Part shown: piece after piece, positions 16,168 through 25,209 of the stretch
How positions within the stretch are numbered: the stretch's first letter is position 1
Layout of the letters: every line of letters begins with the position of its first letter
Assembly: GCF_030813415.1 (NCBI RefSeq)
Contig: NZ_JAUSUF010000005.1
Coordinates: 62,001-126,000 of the forward strand
Length of the DNA stretch: 64,000 nucleotides
DNA from: Eubacterium multiforme
Lineage (GTDB): Bacteria; Bacillota; Clostridia; Clostridiales; Clostridiaceae
Direction of reading: 5' to 3'
Notes under the pieces: model-generated
Database searches by the model: none
The model's input: the letters and a program-made list of their open reading frames with translations, nothing else
What the model was told of the DNA's origin: nothing
Position numbers and translations under genes: made by a program

Positions 16168-18012
16168 ATGAAAAAGTATTTTAATAATATATGGCTTGCA
16201 GAAATAATAATAGTAATTTTAATAACAATTTTATGTGTTGATATTTCAGTTAGATATGTAAATAGTCCAGAAGCTCATGAAGGAACTGGAGTAATGGATG
16301 CTGTATTTGACAAAGATGCTTTTTATAAAAACTCCTTAAAAAATGATAGTAAGGTTTTAAGTGAGGATTTATATAATAGAACAAATGGATTAAATAAGCT
16401 TTTATATTCAACTGAAAATGGAAAAGATGATTTAAGAAAAAATATATATGAAAATAGTTTCTATTCAAAACAGGCAGTTAAAGATGGAAAAGAAAAATTA
16501 CCTAAAGATGTTTACTTTATTATAAGAAATAAATTTAATGACGATATATTTACTAATGATCCATTTTTCCAAGGAATTAAAAAAATCCAAGGTGAAAATT
16601 TATATAAGGTAATTGATGAAAAGTATAAAGGCGAGGGAATAATAACATATAGTTGTAATAACGTAAATATATACAATAAAGTAGTTGAGGCTGGAGATTC
16701 TAATTATTCTTCAAAGGTATTAAAGAATTTTGAAGAAATTTATTATGCACCTGAAAGTAAATATGCAGGTGAAGTAAGTGATTATATAAAAGAATTTTGC
16801 TTTTTTGTATTTATGATTGTTGTTGATATATTCTTAATATGTAAAATTATTTATGTATTTTTAAGTAAAAAGGGAAAAGTTATAATAAGAGGAAATATAA
16901 TAAAGGATATGATATATATATTTAAGCATGTGTTTAAATATAGAGGCCCAAGAAAGGCTATGATAATAGCAATAATAACAAGTATTATATTTTATGTAGT
17001 TTATTTATATATTTTAGCCCTAGGTGGAACAGATAATAATATTATAGTTAATTTCTTTAAACTTTATCCATTTAAGGGAAGCTTCCTTTTAGTATTACTT
17101 CCAATGATAGGAGTTATGTATTCAATTAAAAGAAATATTGAAATTGGAATGGTTAAAGATGATTTAAAAATAATAAATGATGGTAACTTTGAACATACAA
17201 TAAAAGAAATTGGTGGAGTTGAAATTAGAGGTCTTATTGAAAATATTAATAAGATGAAAGATGGATATAATATAGCTGTTGAAGAAGCCCTTCAAAATGA
17301 AAGATTAAAAACAGAATTAATTTCAAATGTATCCCATGACTTAAAAACACCATTAACATCAATAATAAACTATGTAAATATACTTCAAGATAATAGAATT
17401 TCTGAAGAAGAAAAAAAGGATTATTTAAAAATATTAGAGCAAAAATCAAATAAGTTAAAAACTCTTATAGAAGATTTATTTGAAGTTTCAAAAATAAATT
17501 CAGGAAAACTTCAATTAAATAAAGAAAAAATTGATATAGTTTCACTTATATATCAAGCTATTGGAGAATATTCTTCTCTTTATGAAGAAAAGGGAATAGA
17601 ATTTAAAGTTGAATGTAGTGAAGATGAAATAATAATGGACTTAGATGGAATAATGATATCTAGGGTTATTGAAAATATAGTAATAAATGCACTTAAGTAT
17701 TCACTTGAAGATACAAGGGTATATGCAACTATTATAAAAGAAGAAAATGGAGTTTTAGTTTCCTTTAAAAATGTTGCAAACTATGAAATGGATTTTGATG
17801 AAACTGAAATGTTTGAAAGATTTGCAAGGGGAGATAAATCAAGAACATCTGCAGTGGAAGGTTCAGGGCTTGGACTTGCAATAACTAAGAGTATAGTAGA
17901 TCTTCATGGAGGAACAACTAGAATAAAAAGAGAGGGAGATTTATTTAAAATATATGTTTTCCTTCCTTTTGATGGAGAAGAAATACTAAAAATAGATGAA
18001 ACTTTAAATTAA
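16168..18012 (+). CDS. Sensor histidine kinase with atypical G1 box
   Basis: About 614 residues from ATG 16168; TTG codons at 16144 and 16156 are possible starts that would overlap the regulator gene. TM1 is at about 10-30, followed by an extracytoplasmic stretch of roughly 180 residues and three further helices near 215-245, 270-290 and 300-320. The HisKA H-box is SHDLKTPLTS with His390. The ATPase domain has an N-box (VIENIVINALKYS) and a G2 box (GSGLGLAITKSIVDLHGG), but the usual DxGxG (G1) motif is missing; the matching place reads VSFKNVANYEMDFDE. It pairs with the upstream response regulator. The signal is unknown. Confidence 0.9.
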   Translation: MKKYFNNIWLAEIIIVILITILCVDISVRYVNSPEAHEGTGVMDAVFDKDAFYKNSLKNDSKVLSEDLYNRTNGLNKLLYSTENGKDDLRKNIYENSFYSKQAVKDGKEKLPKDVYFIIRNKFNDDIFTNDPFFQGIKKIQGENLYKVIDEKYKGEGIITYSCNNVNIYNKVVEAGDSNYSSKVLKNFEEIYYAPESKYAGEVSDYIKEFCFFVFMIVVDIFLICKIIYVFLSKKGKVIIRGNIIKDMIYIFKHVFKYRGPRKAMIIAIITSIIFYVVYLYILALGGTDNNIIVNFFKLYPFKGSFLLVLLPMIGVMYSIKRNIEIGMVKDDLKIINDGNFEHTIKEIGGVEIRGLIENINKMKDGYNIAVEEALQNERLKTELISNVSHDLKTPLTSIINYVNILQDNRISEEEKKDYLKILEQKSNKLKTLIEDLFEVSKINSGKLQLNKEKIDIVSLIYQAIGEYSSLYEEKGIEFKVECSEDEIIMDLDGIMISRVIENIVINALKYSLEDTRVYATIIKEENGVLVSFKNVANYEMDFDETEMFERFARGDKSRTSAVEGSGLGLAITKSIVDLHGGTTRIKREGDLFKIYVFLPFDGEEILKIDETLN

Positions 18013-18015
18013 TCA

Positions 18016-18053
18016 TGGTATAATCAATAATAAATATTAATTAATAATTATTG
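18016..18053 (+). promoter_or_regulatory. Extended -10 promoter with inverted repeat before the ArsC-like gene
   Basis: TGG-TATAAT (18016-18024) is an extended -10 element. CAATAAT (18025-18031) and ATTATTG (18047-18053) form an inverted repeat ending against the Shine-Dalgarno. The same 19 bases, TATAATCAATAATAAATAT, recur upstream of gapN at 36299. Confidence 0.45.
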
Positions 18054-18064
18054 GAGGGAGAGGC

Positions 18065-18421
18065 ATGAGTTATTTATTTGTAGAATACCCAAAATGCACA
18101 ACTTGCAAAAGAGCTAAGAAATGGTTAGAAGAAAATAATATAGATTTTATAGACAGAGATATAAAACTTGAAAATCCAACAAAGGAAGAATTAAAGTTAT
18201 GGCTAGATAGAAGTGGACTAGAAATAAAGAAATTCTTTAATACAAGTGGCGTACTTTATAGAGAAAAGGGTATGAAGGATAAAATTAAAGTTTTATCAGA
18301 GGATGAACTTTTAGATATTTTAGCATCAGATGGAATGATGGTTAAAAGACCTTTAATTATAAGCGACTCTAAAGTTTTAGTAGGATTTAAAGAACCTGAG
18401 TGGGAAAGTAATCTAAAATAA
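18065..18421 (+). CDS. ArsC/Spx/MgsR-family thioredoxin-fold protein
   Basis: 118 residues. The N-terminal redox motif is Cys11-Thr-Thr-Cys14 (YPKCTTCKRAKKWL), and the C-terminal KRPLIISDSKVLVGF segment is the conserved substrate/partner loop of the ArsC fold. Members act as arsenate reductases or, like Spx and MgsR, as RNA-polymerase-binding stress regulators. The CxxC pair is found in both groups, so the role stays open. Spx-type activity is possible but the family name YffB/ArsC is the safer call. It is preceded by a strong GGAGGGAG site and followed by a terminator. Confidence 0.85.
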   Translation: MSYLFVEYPKCTTCKRAKKWLEENNIDFIDRDIKLENPTKEELKLWLDRSGLEIKKFFNTSGVLYREKGMKDKIKVLSEDELLDILASDGMMVKRPLIISDSKVLVGFKEPEWESNLK

Positions 18422-18499
18422 ATTTAAAAGAGATTTTATATTAATTTAAATATTAGATTATGTTTTATGTAAGTATTTATTTTAATTATGAAAATTTAT

Positions 18500-18545
18500 A
18501 GGATTGAGTAGTATGTTTAATCATAAACTCAGTCCTTTTAATTTT
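18500..18545 (+). terminator. Terminator after the ArsC-like gene
   Basis: AGGATTGAGT (18500-18509) pairs with ACTCAGTCCT (18527-18536) with one G.T wobble; an inner TATG/CATA stem extends it. A T-rich tract follows. Confidence 0.82.
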
Positions 18546-18677
18546 ACAATTAATGAGTAAACAATAAATATCTTTTAGTTTAAATTGTCAAAGGATAAAA
18601 GTTATTAAAAAGAAGAGATATTTAAAGCTTTGTAAAAGAAAAGGGTTAATATAATAGTATATTAACCTTTATAAAAT

Positions 18678-18770
18678 TTTACACATTACAGTAGAAAAAC
18701 TATAATATATTAAGTCAATATATTGTATTGGTTTGGTAAAAATACAATATAGATATACTATATATTGTTG
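18678..18770 (+). promoter_or_regulatory. nrdAB promoter with two candidate NrdR boxes
   Basis: TTTACA (18678-18683), 17 bases, TATAAT (18701-18706) form the promoter, so transcription should begin near 18713. Two 16-base sites resembling the NrdR box (consensus near acaCwATATATwGtgt) follow: AGTCAATATATTGTAT (18713-18728) and ATACTATATATTGTTG (18755-18770). They are 42 bases apart start to start, four helical turns. NrdR is the ATP/dATP-sensing repressor of ribonucleotide reductase operons. The boxes lie at and just after the start site, as a repressor would need. Confidence 0.6.
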
Positions 18771-18782
18771 GAGGTAACTTAA

Positions 18783-21014
18783 GTGGATAAAATGGAAATG
18801 CTTTGTAATTTGGGTTTAGAGTCAATTAAAGATAGAGCGGAAATATACAATATAGATAGATTAAAAGAAAAGTTAGATTTAATTATAAGACCAGGAATGG
18901 ATTACATAGAAATAAGAGATTCAATAATTCAGGTATCATTAGAACTTACTACAGATATGGAACCTGACTGGCAAAGTGTGGCATCAAGATTACATGTTTA
19001 TAAGCTTTATGATGAAGTTAAATTAAATAGAGGATTAAAGGACGAAGAAAATCCATATGATAATTTATATAGTTTTATAAAGACCTTAACAGAGCAAAAT
19101 TTATATGGAAAATATATATTAGATAATTATACAAAAGAGGAAATAGAAGAATTAGAAAGAGAAATTAAACCAGAAAGAGATTTTCTATTTACTTATAGTG
19201 GCATAAAGCTATTAAGTGGAAGATATCTTGTGGAAGATTTCAATAGAAAAGTTTTAGAATTACCTCAACAAATGTTTATGGGAATAGCAATGCACTTAGC
19301 AATTCCTGAAAAGAAAGAAAAAAGAATTTACTGGGCTAAGAGATTTTATGATGTTTTAAGTTCTCTAAAAGCTACAATGGCAACTCCTACAATGGCAAAT
19401 GCAAGAAAGCCTTTTTATCAATTAAGTTCCTGTTTTATAGATACTGTAAATGATAGTTTAAAGGGAATATATAAATCCCTTGATAATTTTTCAGAAGTAT
19501 CAAAGTTTGGTGGCGGAATGGGAATATATATTGGTAAAATAAGAGCTCTTGGTTCACCTATAAGAGGATTTAAAGGAGCATCTGGCGGAGTTATACCTTG
19601 GGTTAAATTATTTAATGATACTGCCATTGCTGTTGACCAATTAGGCGTAAGAAATGGTTCTGTTGCAATATGGCTTGATGCTTGGCATAAAGATATGCCA
19701 GAATTTCTTCAAGTTAGAACAAATAATGGTGATGATAGAAAGAAAGCTCATGATGTTTTTCCAGGACTTTGTTATCCAAATCTTTTCTGGAAACTTGCAG
19801 AGGAAGATATAGATGCTAACTGGTATATGATGTGTCCTCATGAAATAAAAGAGATAAAGGGTTATTCATTAGAAGATTTTTATGGAGATGAGTGGGAAAA
19901 AAGATATTTAGACTGCGTAAATGATGAAAGAATTGATAAGCGTATTATGAAGGTTAAAGATATAGTAAGACTTATTATAAAAAGTGCAGCAGAAACTGGA
20001 ACACCATTTGCTTTTTATAGAGATGCTGCAAATAAAATGAATCCAAATAAGCATAAGGGAATTATATATTCATCAAATCTTTGTACAGAAATAATGCAAA
20101 ATATGAGTGCTATGGATATAAAAAAAGCAGAAATAACTGATGAAGATGGGGAATCAGTTGTTGTTGAAAAGATTAAGGCAGGAGATTTTGTTGTATGTAA
20201 CCTTTCTTCAATAGTTCTTGGAAATGTTGATGTAGTAAATGAGGAAGAAATTGAATATGTTGTGGAAACTCAAATAAGAGCTATGGACAATGTTATAGAT
20301 TTAAATTATTATTCAGTTCCATATGCAGAGGTAACAAATAAAAAATATAGAGGGGTGGGACTTGGAACATCAGGTTATCACCACATGCTTGTAAATAATA
20401 GAATACATTTTACAGCAGATGAACATAAGGAATTTGTAGATAAAGTTTATGAAAACATAAATTACTATGCAATAAAAGCAAGTATGAAAATTGCAAAGGA
20501 AAAGGGAAGTTATAAAGTATTTGAAGGTTCAGATTGGGAAAATGGAGATTACTTTAAAATTAGAGGATATAATTCTAAAAGATGGAATGACTTAAAGGAT
20601 GATGTAAAAAATTATGGTATGAGAAATGGATATCTTATGGCAATAGCTCCAAATGGATCAACTGCAACTTTAGCTGGAACATCAGAAGGGGTAGACCCTG
20701 TTATATCAAGATTTTGGCTTGAAGAGAAGAAGGGAAGCATAGTTCCAAAGACAGCTCCTGGACTTTCAGAAGAAACTTACTGGTATTATAACTCAGCTTA
20801 TAATATAGATCAAAAGTGGTGTATAAATATGAATGGAGTAAGACAAAGACATATAGATCAAGGTCAATCCTTTAACCTTTATATAACAAATAATTACACA
20901 ATGAGACAGATTATGAATCTTTATATAGAAGCTTGTAAATCAGGAGTTAAGTCAATTTATTATGTTAGAAGTAAATCATTAGCAGTTAGTGATTGTGAAA
21001 GCTGTTCTGCTTAA
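18783..21014 (+). CDS. nrdA: Class I ribonucleoside-diphosphate reductase, alpha (large) subunit
   Basis: 743 residues. It reduces ribonucleoside diphosphates to deoxy forms using a thiyl radical. Visible active-site residues are the redox pair Cys217 (LSSCF) and Cys472 (VVCNLSS), Asn432/Cys434/Glu436 in NLCTEI (thiyl cysteine 434), the Tyr pair in SIYYVRS and the mobile tail pair Cys738/Cys741 (CESC). The start is GTG 18783, with GGAGG 8 bases upstream. The N terminus leads straight into the helical N domain, so the ATP-cone that gives dATP feedback inhibition appears absent. It is cotranscribed with nrdB, 20 bases downstream. Confidence 0.95.
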   Translation: MDKMEMLCNLGLESIKDRAEIYNIDRLKEKLDLIIRPGMDYIEIRDSIIQVSLELTTDMEPDWQSVASRLHVYKLYDEVKLNRGLKDEENPYDNLYSFIKTLTEQNLYGKYILDNYTKEEIEELEREIKPERDFLFTYSGIKLLSGRYLVEDFNRKVLELPQQMFMGIAMHLAIPEKKEKRIYWAKRFYDVLSSLKATMATPTMANARKPFYQLSSCFIDTVNDSLKGIYKSLDNFSEVSKFGGGMGIYIGKIRALGSPIRGFKGASGGVIPWVKLFNDTAIAVDQLGVRNGSVAIWLDAWHKDMPEFLQVRTNNGDDRKKAHDVFPGLCYPNLFWKLAEEDIDANWYMMCPHEIKEIKGYSLEDFYGDEWEKRYLDCVNDERIDKRIMKVKDIVRLIIKSAAETGTPFAFYRDAANKMNPNKHKGIIYSSNLCTEIMQNMSAMDIKKAEITDEDGESVVVEKIKAGDFVVCNLSSIVLGNVDVVNEEEIEYVVETQIRAMDNVIDLNYYSVPYAEVTNKKYRGVGLGTSGYHHMLVNNRIHFTADEHKEFVDKVYENINYYAIKASMKIAKEKGSYKVFEGSDWENGDYFKIRGYNSKRWNDLKDDVKNYGMRNGYLMAIAPNGSTATLAGTSEGVDPVISRFWLEEKKGSIVPKTAPGLSEETYWYYNSAYNIDQKWCINMNGVRQRHIDQGQSFNLYITNNYTMRQIMNLYIEACKSGVKSIYYVRSKSLAVSDCESCSA

Positions 21015-21034
21015 TATTAGGAGGTAATATACAA

Positions 21035-22072
21035 ATGCTAGATATAAACAAGAAACCTCTTTTTAATGAATTTGGAGATACGGAAACTTCAAAAAAGAGG
21101 ATGATAAATGGAAATACTACAAATCTTAATGACTTCAATAATATGAAGTATACTTGGGTATCAGACTGGTACAGACAAGGAATGAATAATTTCTGGATAC
21201 CTGAAGAAATTAATTTAGCACAGGATTTAAAGGATTATAAAAAGTTAGAAGAAGAGGAAAGAATAGCTTATGATAAAATACTTTCATTCTTAATATTTTT
21301 AGACTCAATTCAAACAGCTAACCTTTCTAATATAAACAATTATATAACAGCAAGTGAAGTTAATCTTTGCTTAACTATTCAAGCCTTCCAAGAGGCTGTT
21401 CATTCTCAAAGTTATAGCTATATGTTAGATACAATATGTTCTCCAGAAAAGAGAAATGAAATTTTATATCAATGGAAGGATGATAAAATTCTTCTTGAAA
21501 GAAATAAGTTTATAGGAGATCAATATAATACATTTTTAAATGAGCCAAGTAAGCATAACCTAATAAAAACAATAATGGCTAATTATATATTAGAAGGAAT
21601 TTATTTTTATTCTGGATTTATGTTTTTCTATAACTTAGAGAGAAATGGTAAGATGCCAGGTTCAGCACAGGAAATAAGATATATAAATAGAGATGAAAAT
21701 ACTCATCTTTGGTTATTTAGAAATATAATAAAGGAGCTTCAAAAGGAAGAACCTGAATTATTTACAGAGGAATTAAAAGAAGAATTATCTGAAATGGTTA
21801 AAACAGGAGTTTCTCATGAAATTGCATGGGGACATTATGTAATTGGAGATAATATTCAAGGAATTAATAAAAAGCTTATTGAAGATTATATAAAGTATTT
21901 AGGAAATCTTAGGTTAAAGGCTATTGGACTAGAAAAGATATATGAAGGTCATGATGAAAATCCAGCAGAGTGGGTAGATAGGCAAGCTGATGCAAATTCT
22001 GTAAAGACAGACTTTTTTGAAGCTAAATCAACAGCTTATGCAAAGGCAGCAACTCTTATAGATGACCTTTAA
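21035..22072 (+). CDS. nrdB: Class I ribonucleotide reductase, beta (small) subunit
   Basis: 345 residues, ferritin-like. Metal ligands and the radical tyrosine are readable: Asp90 (IFLDSIQ), Glu120 and His123 in QEAVHSQSY, and Tyr127, the position of the stable tyrosyl radical in E. coli NrdB. Further ligands lie around IANYILEGIYFYSGF-like text and DENTHLW. The Tyr suggests a conventional diiron or dimanganese tyrosyl cofactor made with oxygen, notable in an anaerobe. No N-terminal ATP-cone is present here either. A long structured terminator follows. Confidence 0.95.
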   Translation: MLDINKKPLFNEFGDTETSKKRMINGNTTNLNDFNNMKYTWVSDWYRQGMNNFWIPEEINLAQDLKDYKKLEEEERIAYDKILSFLIFLDSIQTANLSNINNYITASEVNLCLTIQAFQEAVHSQSYSYMLDTICSPEKRNEILYQWKDDKILLERNKFIGDQYNTFLNEPSKHNLIKTIMANYILEGIYFYSGFMFFYNLERNGKMPGSAQEIRYINRDENTHLWLFRNIIKELQKEEPELFTEELKEELSEMVKTGVSHEIAWGHYVIGDNIQGINKKLIEDYIKYLGNLRLKAIGLEKIYEGHDENPAEWVDRQADANSVKTDFFEAKSTAYAKAATLIDDL

Positions 22073-22212
22073 TATTGTTAAATTATAAATAACAAAATTA
22101 TAGATTGTATTATTTCATTAATAATTCTAACAATAATAGGAATATATTTAGTTATGTTACCTATAATAATAAAGAAAATTAATATTTATGGCATTAGTTT
22201 AATCTAAAAATA

Positions 22213-22290
22213 AAAAAGCAAAATAATAAACATTTAATAAGTATTACAATTTTCTTGTAATAAGTCTATTAGTTTATAATTTTGCTTTTT
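22213..22290 (+). terminator. Long structured terminator of nrdAB
   Basis: A 19-bp outer stem (22213-22231 with 22272-22290, one mismatch) encloses an inner hairpin, ATTACAA (22243-22249) and TTGTAAT (22255-22261). The outer 3' arm ends GCTTTTT. The element is unusually long for a terminator. Confidence 0.75.
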
Positions 22291-22537
22291 ATAAAATATA
22301 TAACAATAAAATTTTAAAATTATTAATTACACAAATAAAATTTTAAATAAAATATATAAAAAACAATGGATAATTAGGAATAATTTAGGTTTGTGTAAAA
22401 TAATTCAAAAAATAACAAAAATAATTATAAAAAGAAGAAATTTATAAAAATTGTAAAAAATAATTAGAAAATATTAAAAAATTAACTTATTAATTAATAA
22501 AAAAACTATATAAAGTGGTTAAAAACTAAATAAATTA

Positions 22538-22546
22538 TGCTATAAT
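22538..22546 (+). promoter_or_regulatory. Extended -10 promoter of ptsI
   Basis: TGC-TATAAT (22538-22546) is a consensus extended -10. The -35 region (GGTTAAAA) is poor, as often accepted for extended -10 promoters. The predicted leader is about 105 bases. Confidence 0.55.
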
Positions 22547-22586
22547 TAATGAGGGTTGTACTTAATATGTAAAAGTTATCATAAAT

Positions 22587-22610
22587 TTGTTATTTAATAA
22601 CAATTTTTTT
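22587..22610 (+). terminator. Terminator-like hairpin inside the ptsI leader
   Basis: TTGTTAT (22587-22593) and ATAACAA (22597-22603) with a TTA loop, followed by seven T, lie about 35 bases after the predicted start and 47 bases before ptsI. The stem is all A/T except for two G-C/C-G pairs, so it is weak; it could be an attenuator or a pause site. Confidence 0.35.
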
Positions 22611-22657
22611 ATTTTACTTAATTTATTGAAAGTAACATAATTAAGGAGGATTTTATT

Positions 22658-24277
22658 ATGAAAAAAGGTATTGCTGCTTCAAAGGGATACGCTATAGGTA
22701 AAGTATTCTTACAAGAGCATGAAGAAATAGTTATAACTGATGAAAAAATTACAGATGTAGCTGCAGAAAAAGAAAAATTACAAAAGGCATTAGATGCTTC
22801 AAGAGAACAATTAGAAAAAATCAAAGCTAAGGCTGCTGTTGAAATGGGAGAAGAAAAGGCTGCTGTGTTTGAAGCACACATCACCTTATTAGATGATCCA
22901 GAATTCACAGGAACTATGGCTATGGAAATAGAAAATAATAGTATAAATGCAATGAAGGCTGTTGAAAATGTAACAAATACTTTCGTTACTATATTTGAAT
23001 CAATGGAAGATGCTTATATGAGAGAAAGAGCAGCAGACATTAAAGACGTTTCAAAGAGAATAATTTCAAACTTAGCTGGAAGAGGCGGAGATGCTTTTGC
23101 AATAACAGAAGGAAATACTATAGTTGTTGCTCATGATTTAACTCCATCAGATACAGCTCAATTAGATAGAAGTAAAGTTGTAGCTTTCTTAACTAACATT
23201 GGAGGAAGAACTTCTCACTCAGCTATTATGGCTAGAACATTAGAAATTCCTGCAATAGTTGGATTAAAAGATATAACAACTTCAGTTAAAACTGGAGATT
23301 CAATAATCGTAGATGGTATTGAAGGAATTGCAATAATTAATCCAGATGAAGCTACAGTTAAAGAATATGAAGCTAAAAGAGATAAATTCTTAAAGGAACA
23401 AGAAGAACTTAAGAAACTTATCGAAGTTAAAACTGTAACTAAATCAGGTAAGAGAATAGAAGTTTGCGGAAATATTGGTAAAGCACAAGATGTTGAAGGT
23501 GTTTTAGCTAATGGTGGAGACGGAATCGGATTATTTAGAACTGAGTTCTTATATATGGATAGAGAAAGTGCTCCAACAGAAGAAGAACAATATGAAGCAT
23601 ATAGATACGTTTTAGAAAATATGAATGGAAAACAAGTTGTTATAAGAACACTTGATATCGGTGGAGATAAGACATTACCATACTTACCATTACCACAAGA
23701 AATGAATCCATTCTTAGGATACAGAGCAATTAGACTTTGCTTAGATAGAAAAGAAATATTTAAAGTTCAATTAAGAGCATTATTAAGAGCTTCTATATAT
23801 GGAAATCTTGCAGTAATGTTCCCAATGATTTCAGGAATTCAAGAATTCAGATCTGCTAAAGAAGTAGTTGAAGAATGCAAAGCTGAACTTAAAGCTGAAG
23901 GAATAGAATTCTCAGATTCAATCCAATGGGGTATCATGGTAGAAATCCCAGCTGCAGCAGTAATGGCTGACGAATTAGCTAAGGAAGTTGATTTCTTCTC
24001 AATAGGAACAAATGACTTAATTAAATATACATTAGCAGCAGATAGAATGAGTGAAAAAGTATCATACCTTTATAATCCAATGCACCCAGCTGTACTTAGA
24101 TTAATAAAGATGACAATAGATGGAGCTCACAAACATGGTAAGTGGGTAGGAATGTGTGGAGAAATGGCAGGAGATGAAGCTGCTATACCAACACTAGTTG
24201 AATATGGATTAGATGAGTTCTCAATGAGTGCATCATCAATATTAACTGCTAAAAAAATAATCTTAGAACAAAAATAA
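22658..24277 (+). CDS. ptsI: PTS enzyme I, phosphoenolpyruvate-protein phosphotransferase
   Basis: 539 residues. It moves phosphate from PEP to HPr, the first step of all PTS sugar uptake. The phospho-histidine is His187 in GGRTSHSAIMARTLEIPA. The PEP-binding TIM barrel covers about 250-539, including the GIGLFRTEFLYMDR loop and the active-site cysteine in GMCGEMAGD. HPr (ptsH) is not adjacent, so ptsI is monocistronic here. The Shine-Dalgarno AAGGAGGA and heavily optimised codons suggest high expression. Confidence 0.97.
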   Translation: MKKGIAASKGYAIGKVFLQEHEEIVITDEKITDVAAEKEKLQKALDASREQLEKIKAKAAVEMGEEKAAVFEAHITLLDDPEFTGTMAMEIENNSINAMKAVENVTNTFVTIFESMEDAYMRERAADIKDVSKRIISNLAGRGGDAFAITEGNTIVVAHDLTPSDTAQLDRSKVVAFLTNIGGRTSHSAIMARTLEIPAIVGLKDITTSVKTGDSIIVDGIEGIAIINPDEATVKEYEAKRDKFLKEQEELKKLIEVKTVTKSGKRIEVCGNIGKAQDVEGVLANGGDGIGLFRTEFLYMDRESAPTEEEQYEAYRYVLENMNGKQVVIRTLDIGGDKTLPYLPLPQEMNPFLGYRAIRLCLDRKEIFKVQLRALLRASIYGNLAVMFPMISGIQEFRSAKEVVEECKAELKAEGIEFSDSIQWGIMVEIPAAAVMADELAKEVDFFSIGTNDLIKYTLAADRMSEKVSYLYNPMHPAVLRLIKMTIDGAHKHGKWVGMCGEMAGDEAAIPTLVEYGLDEFSMSASSILTAKKIILEQK

Positions 24278-24317
24278 GATATTTTTTATAAATAACACAA
24301 ATAGCCCAAAATAATTT

Positions 24318-24346
24318 AAGCGTGGAATTTATTCCACGCTTTTTGC
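24318..24346 (+). terminator. Terminator of ptsI
   Basis: Perfect 11-bp stem AAGCGTGGAAT (24318-24328) and ATTCCACGCTT (24331-24341), TT loop, T tract. Confidence 0.93.
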
Positions 24347-24357
24347 TTTATAAAATT

Positions 24358-25122
24358 TTATATTATTGAAATATTTAACTTATTCATAAGTTTTATTATT
24401 TTGTTATCTGGAAGGATTTCAGTTATTATATAGTCTATTTGAGAAAGGGAAGCGAATTTATAAGTACCATCAAAATGGAATTTTTTATTTTCAATTAATA
24501 GATAAACCTTATTTGAAGAAGCTATAATTGCTTTTTTTGTATTACCTTCCTCTAAATCGAAGTTACAAATACTTTTATCAAAAATATTTATTCCACAGCT
24601 TCCTATAAAAGCCTTATTAAATCTATATTTTGAAATACTTTCAATTGCCTCTGAGCCAGTAACTCCACCAAGAGCCTTATTATATAATCCACCTATACAG
24701 ATTAAATCTATATTTAAATCAGCATTATTAAATAAAGAAGATATTTCAACCATATTAGTTACTAAGGTAATTTTTTTAGTACTTTTTGATAGTAGCTCTG
24801 CTAATAAGTAATTTGTACTAGATATATCCAAAAATATTGTATCTTTATCTTCTATTGAATTAAATGCTTTAAGGGCAATTTCTTTTTTTGTATCAATATT
24901 TTTAATTAATCTATTTGAAATACTTGTAGTTTCAGCAATTCCCCTTGGAAGTATGGCACCTCCATAGGTTCTTTCAACTAATCCTTCCTTTTCAAGTTTA
25001 TTTAAATCTTTTCTAATCATACTTTCTGTAACATTAAATTTAATACTTAAATCTTTAACAAGAACTTTATTATCCTTTTTTAATAACTCTAATATTTCAT
25101 TAAGTCTTTCTTCCATAAACAT
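24358..25122 (-). CDS. DeoR-family transcriptional regulator
   Basis: 254 residues. The N-terminal winged helix-turn-helix (about 5-60: MEERLNEILELLKKDNKVLV...VTESMIRKDLNKLEKEGLVERTYGGA) is the classic DeoR form. The C-terminal DeoRC sugar-phosphate sensing domain follows (TIFLDISSTNYLLAELL, LVTNMVEISSLF, KAFIGSCGI). It is divergent from the glycyl-radical operon, so it most likely represses it and responds to a sugar phosphate. Start ATG 25122 (complement) has AGAGGT 8 bases upstream. Direct repeats in the shared intergenic region are the likely operator. Confidence 0.92.
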   Translation of the reverse strand: MFMEERLNEILELLKKDNKVLVKDLSIKFNVTESMIRKDLNKLEKEGLVERTYGGAILPRGIAETTSISNRLIKNIDTKKEIALKAFNSIEDKDTIFLDISSTNYLLAELLSKSTKKITLVTNMVEISSLFNNADLNIDLICIGGLYNKALGGVTGSEAIESISKYRFNKAFIGSCGINIFDKSICNFDLEEGNTKKAIIASSNKVYLLIENKKFHFDGTYKFASLSQIDYIITEILPDNKIIKLMNKLNISII

Positions 25123-25209
25123 TTATTTATACCTCTAATCTATAATCAATCTTTTTATATTATTATAACCAAAATGAGAATAAATGAAAACAAATAAAAA
25201 TAAAGTTTA

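Larger units (their letters stand above)
18422..18782. other. 361-base intergenic region before nrdA
   Basis: Contains the terminator of the ArsC-like gene (18500-18545), a hairpin at 18648-18672 (GGTTAATATA pairing with TATATTAACC, one bulge) and the nrdAB promoter with candidate NrdR boxes (18678-18770). No open frame has a usable start. Confidence 0.7.
22073..22657. other. 585-base intergenic region between nrdB and ptsI
   Basis: Extremely AT-rich. It holds the nrdAB terminator (22213-22290), the ptsI extended -10 promoter (22538-22546) and a terminator-like hairpin in the ptsI leader (22587-22610). A hydrophobic open stretch (22082-22206) has no ATG, GTG or TTG start with a ribosome site and is not called. 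Nothing else is recognised in 22291-22537. Confidence 0.7.

Noticed and set aside
22082-22206. Hydrophobic open stretch after nrdB, about 40 codons
   Set aside because: No ATG, GTG or TTG near its beginning, no ribosome site, and AT-rich DNA gives such Ile/Leu-rich frames by chance.
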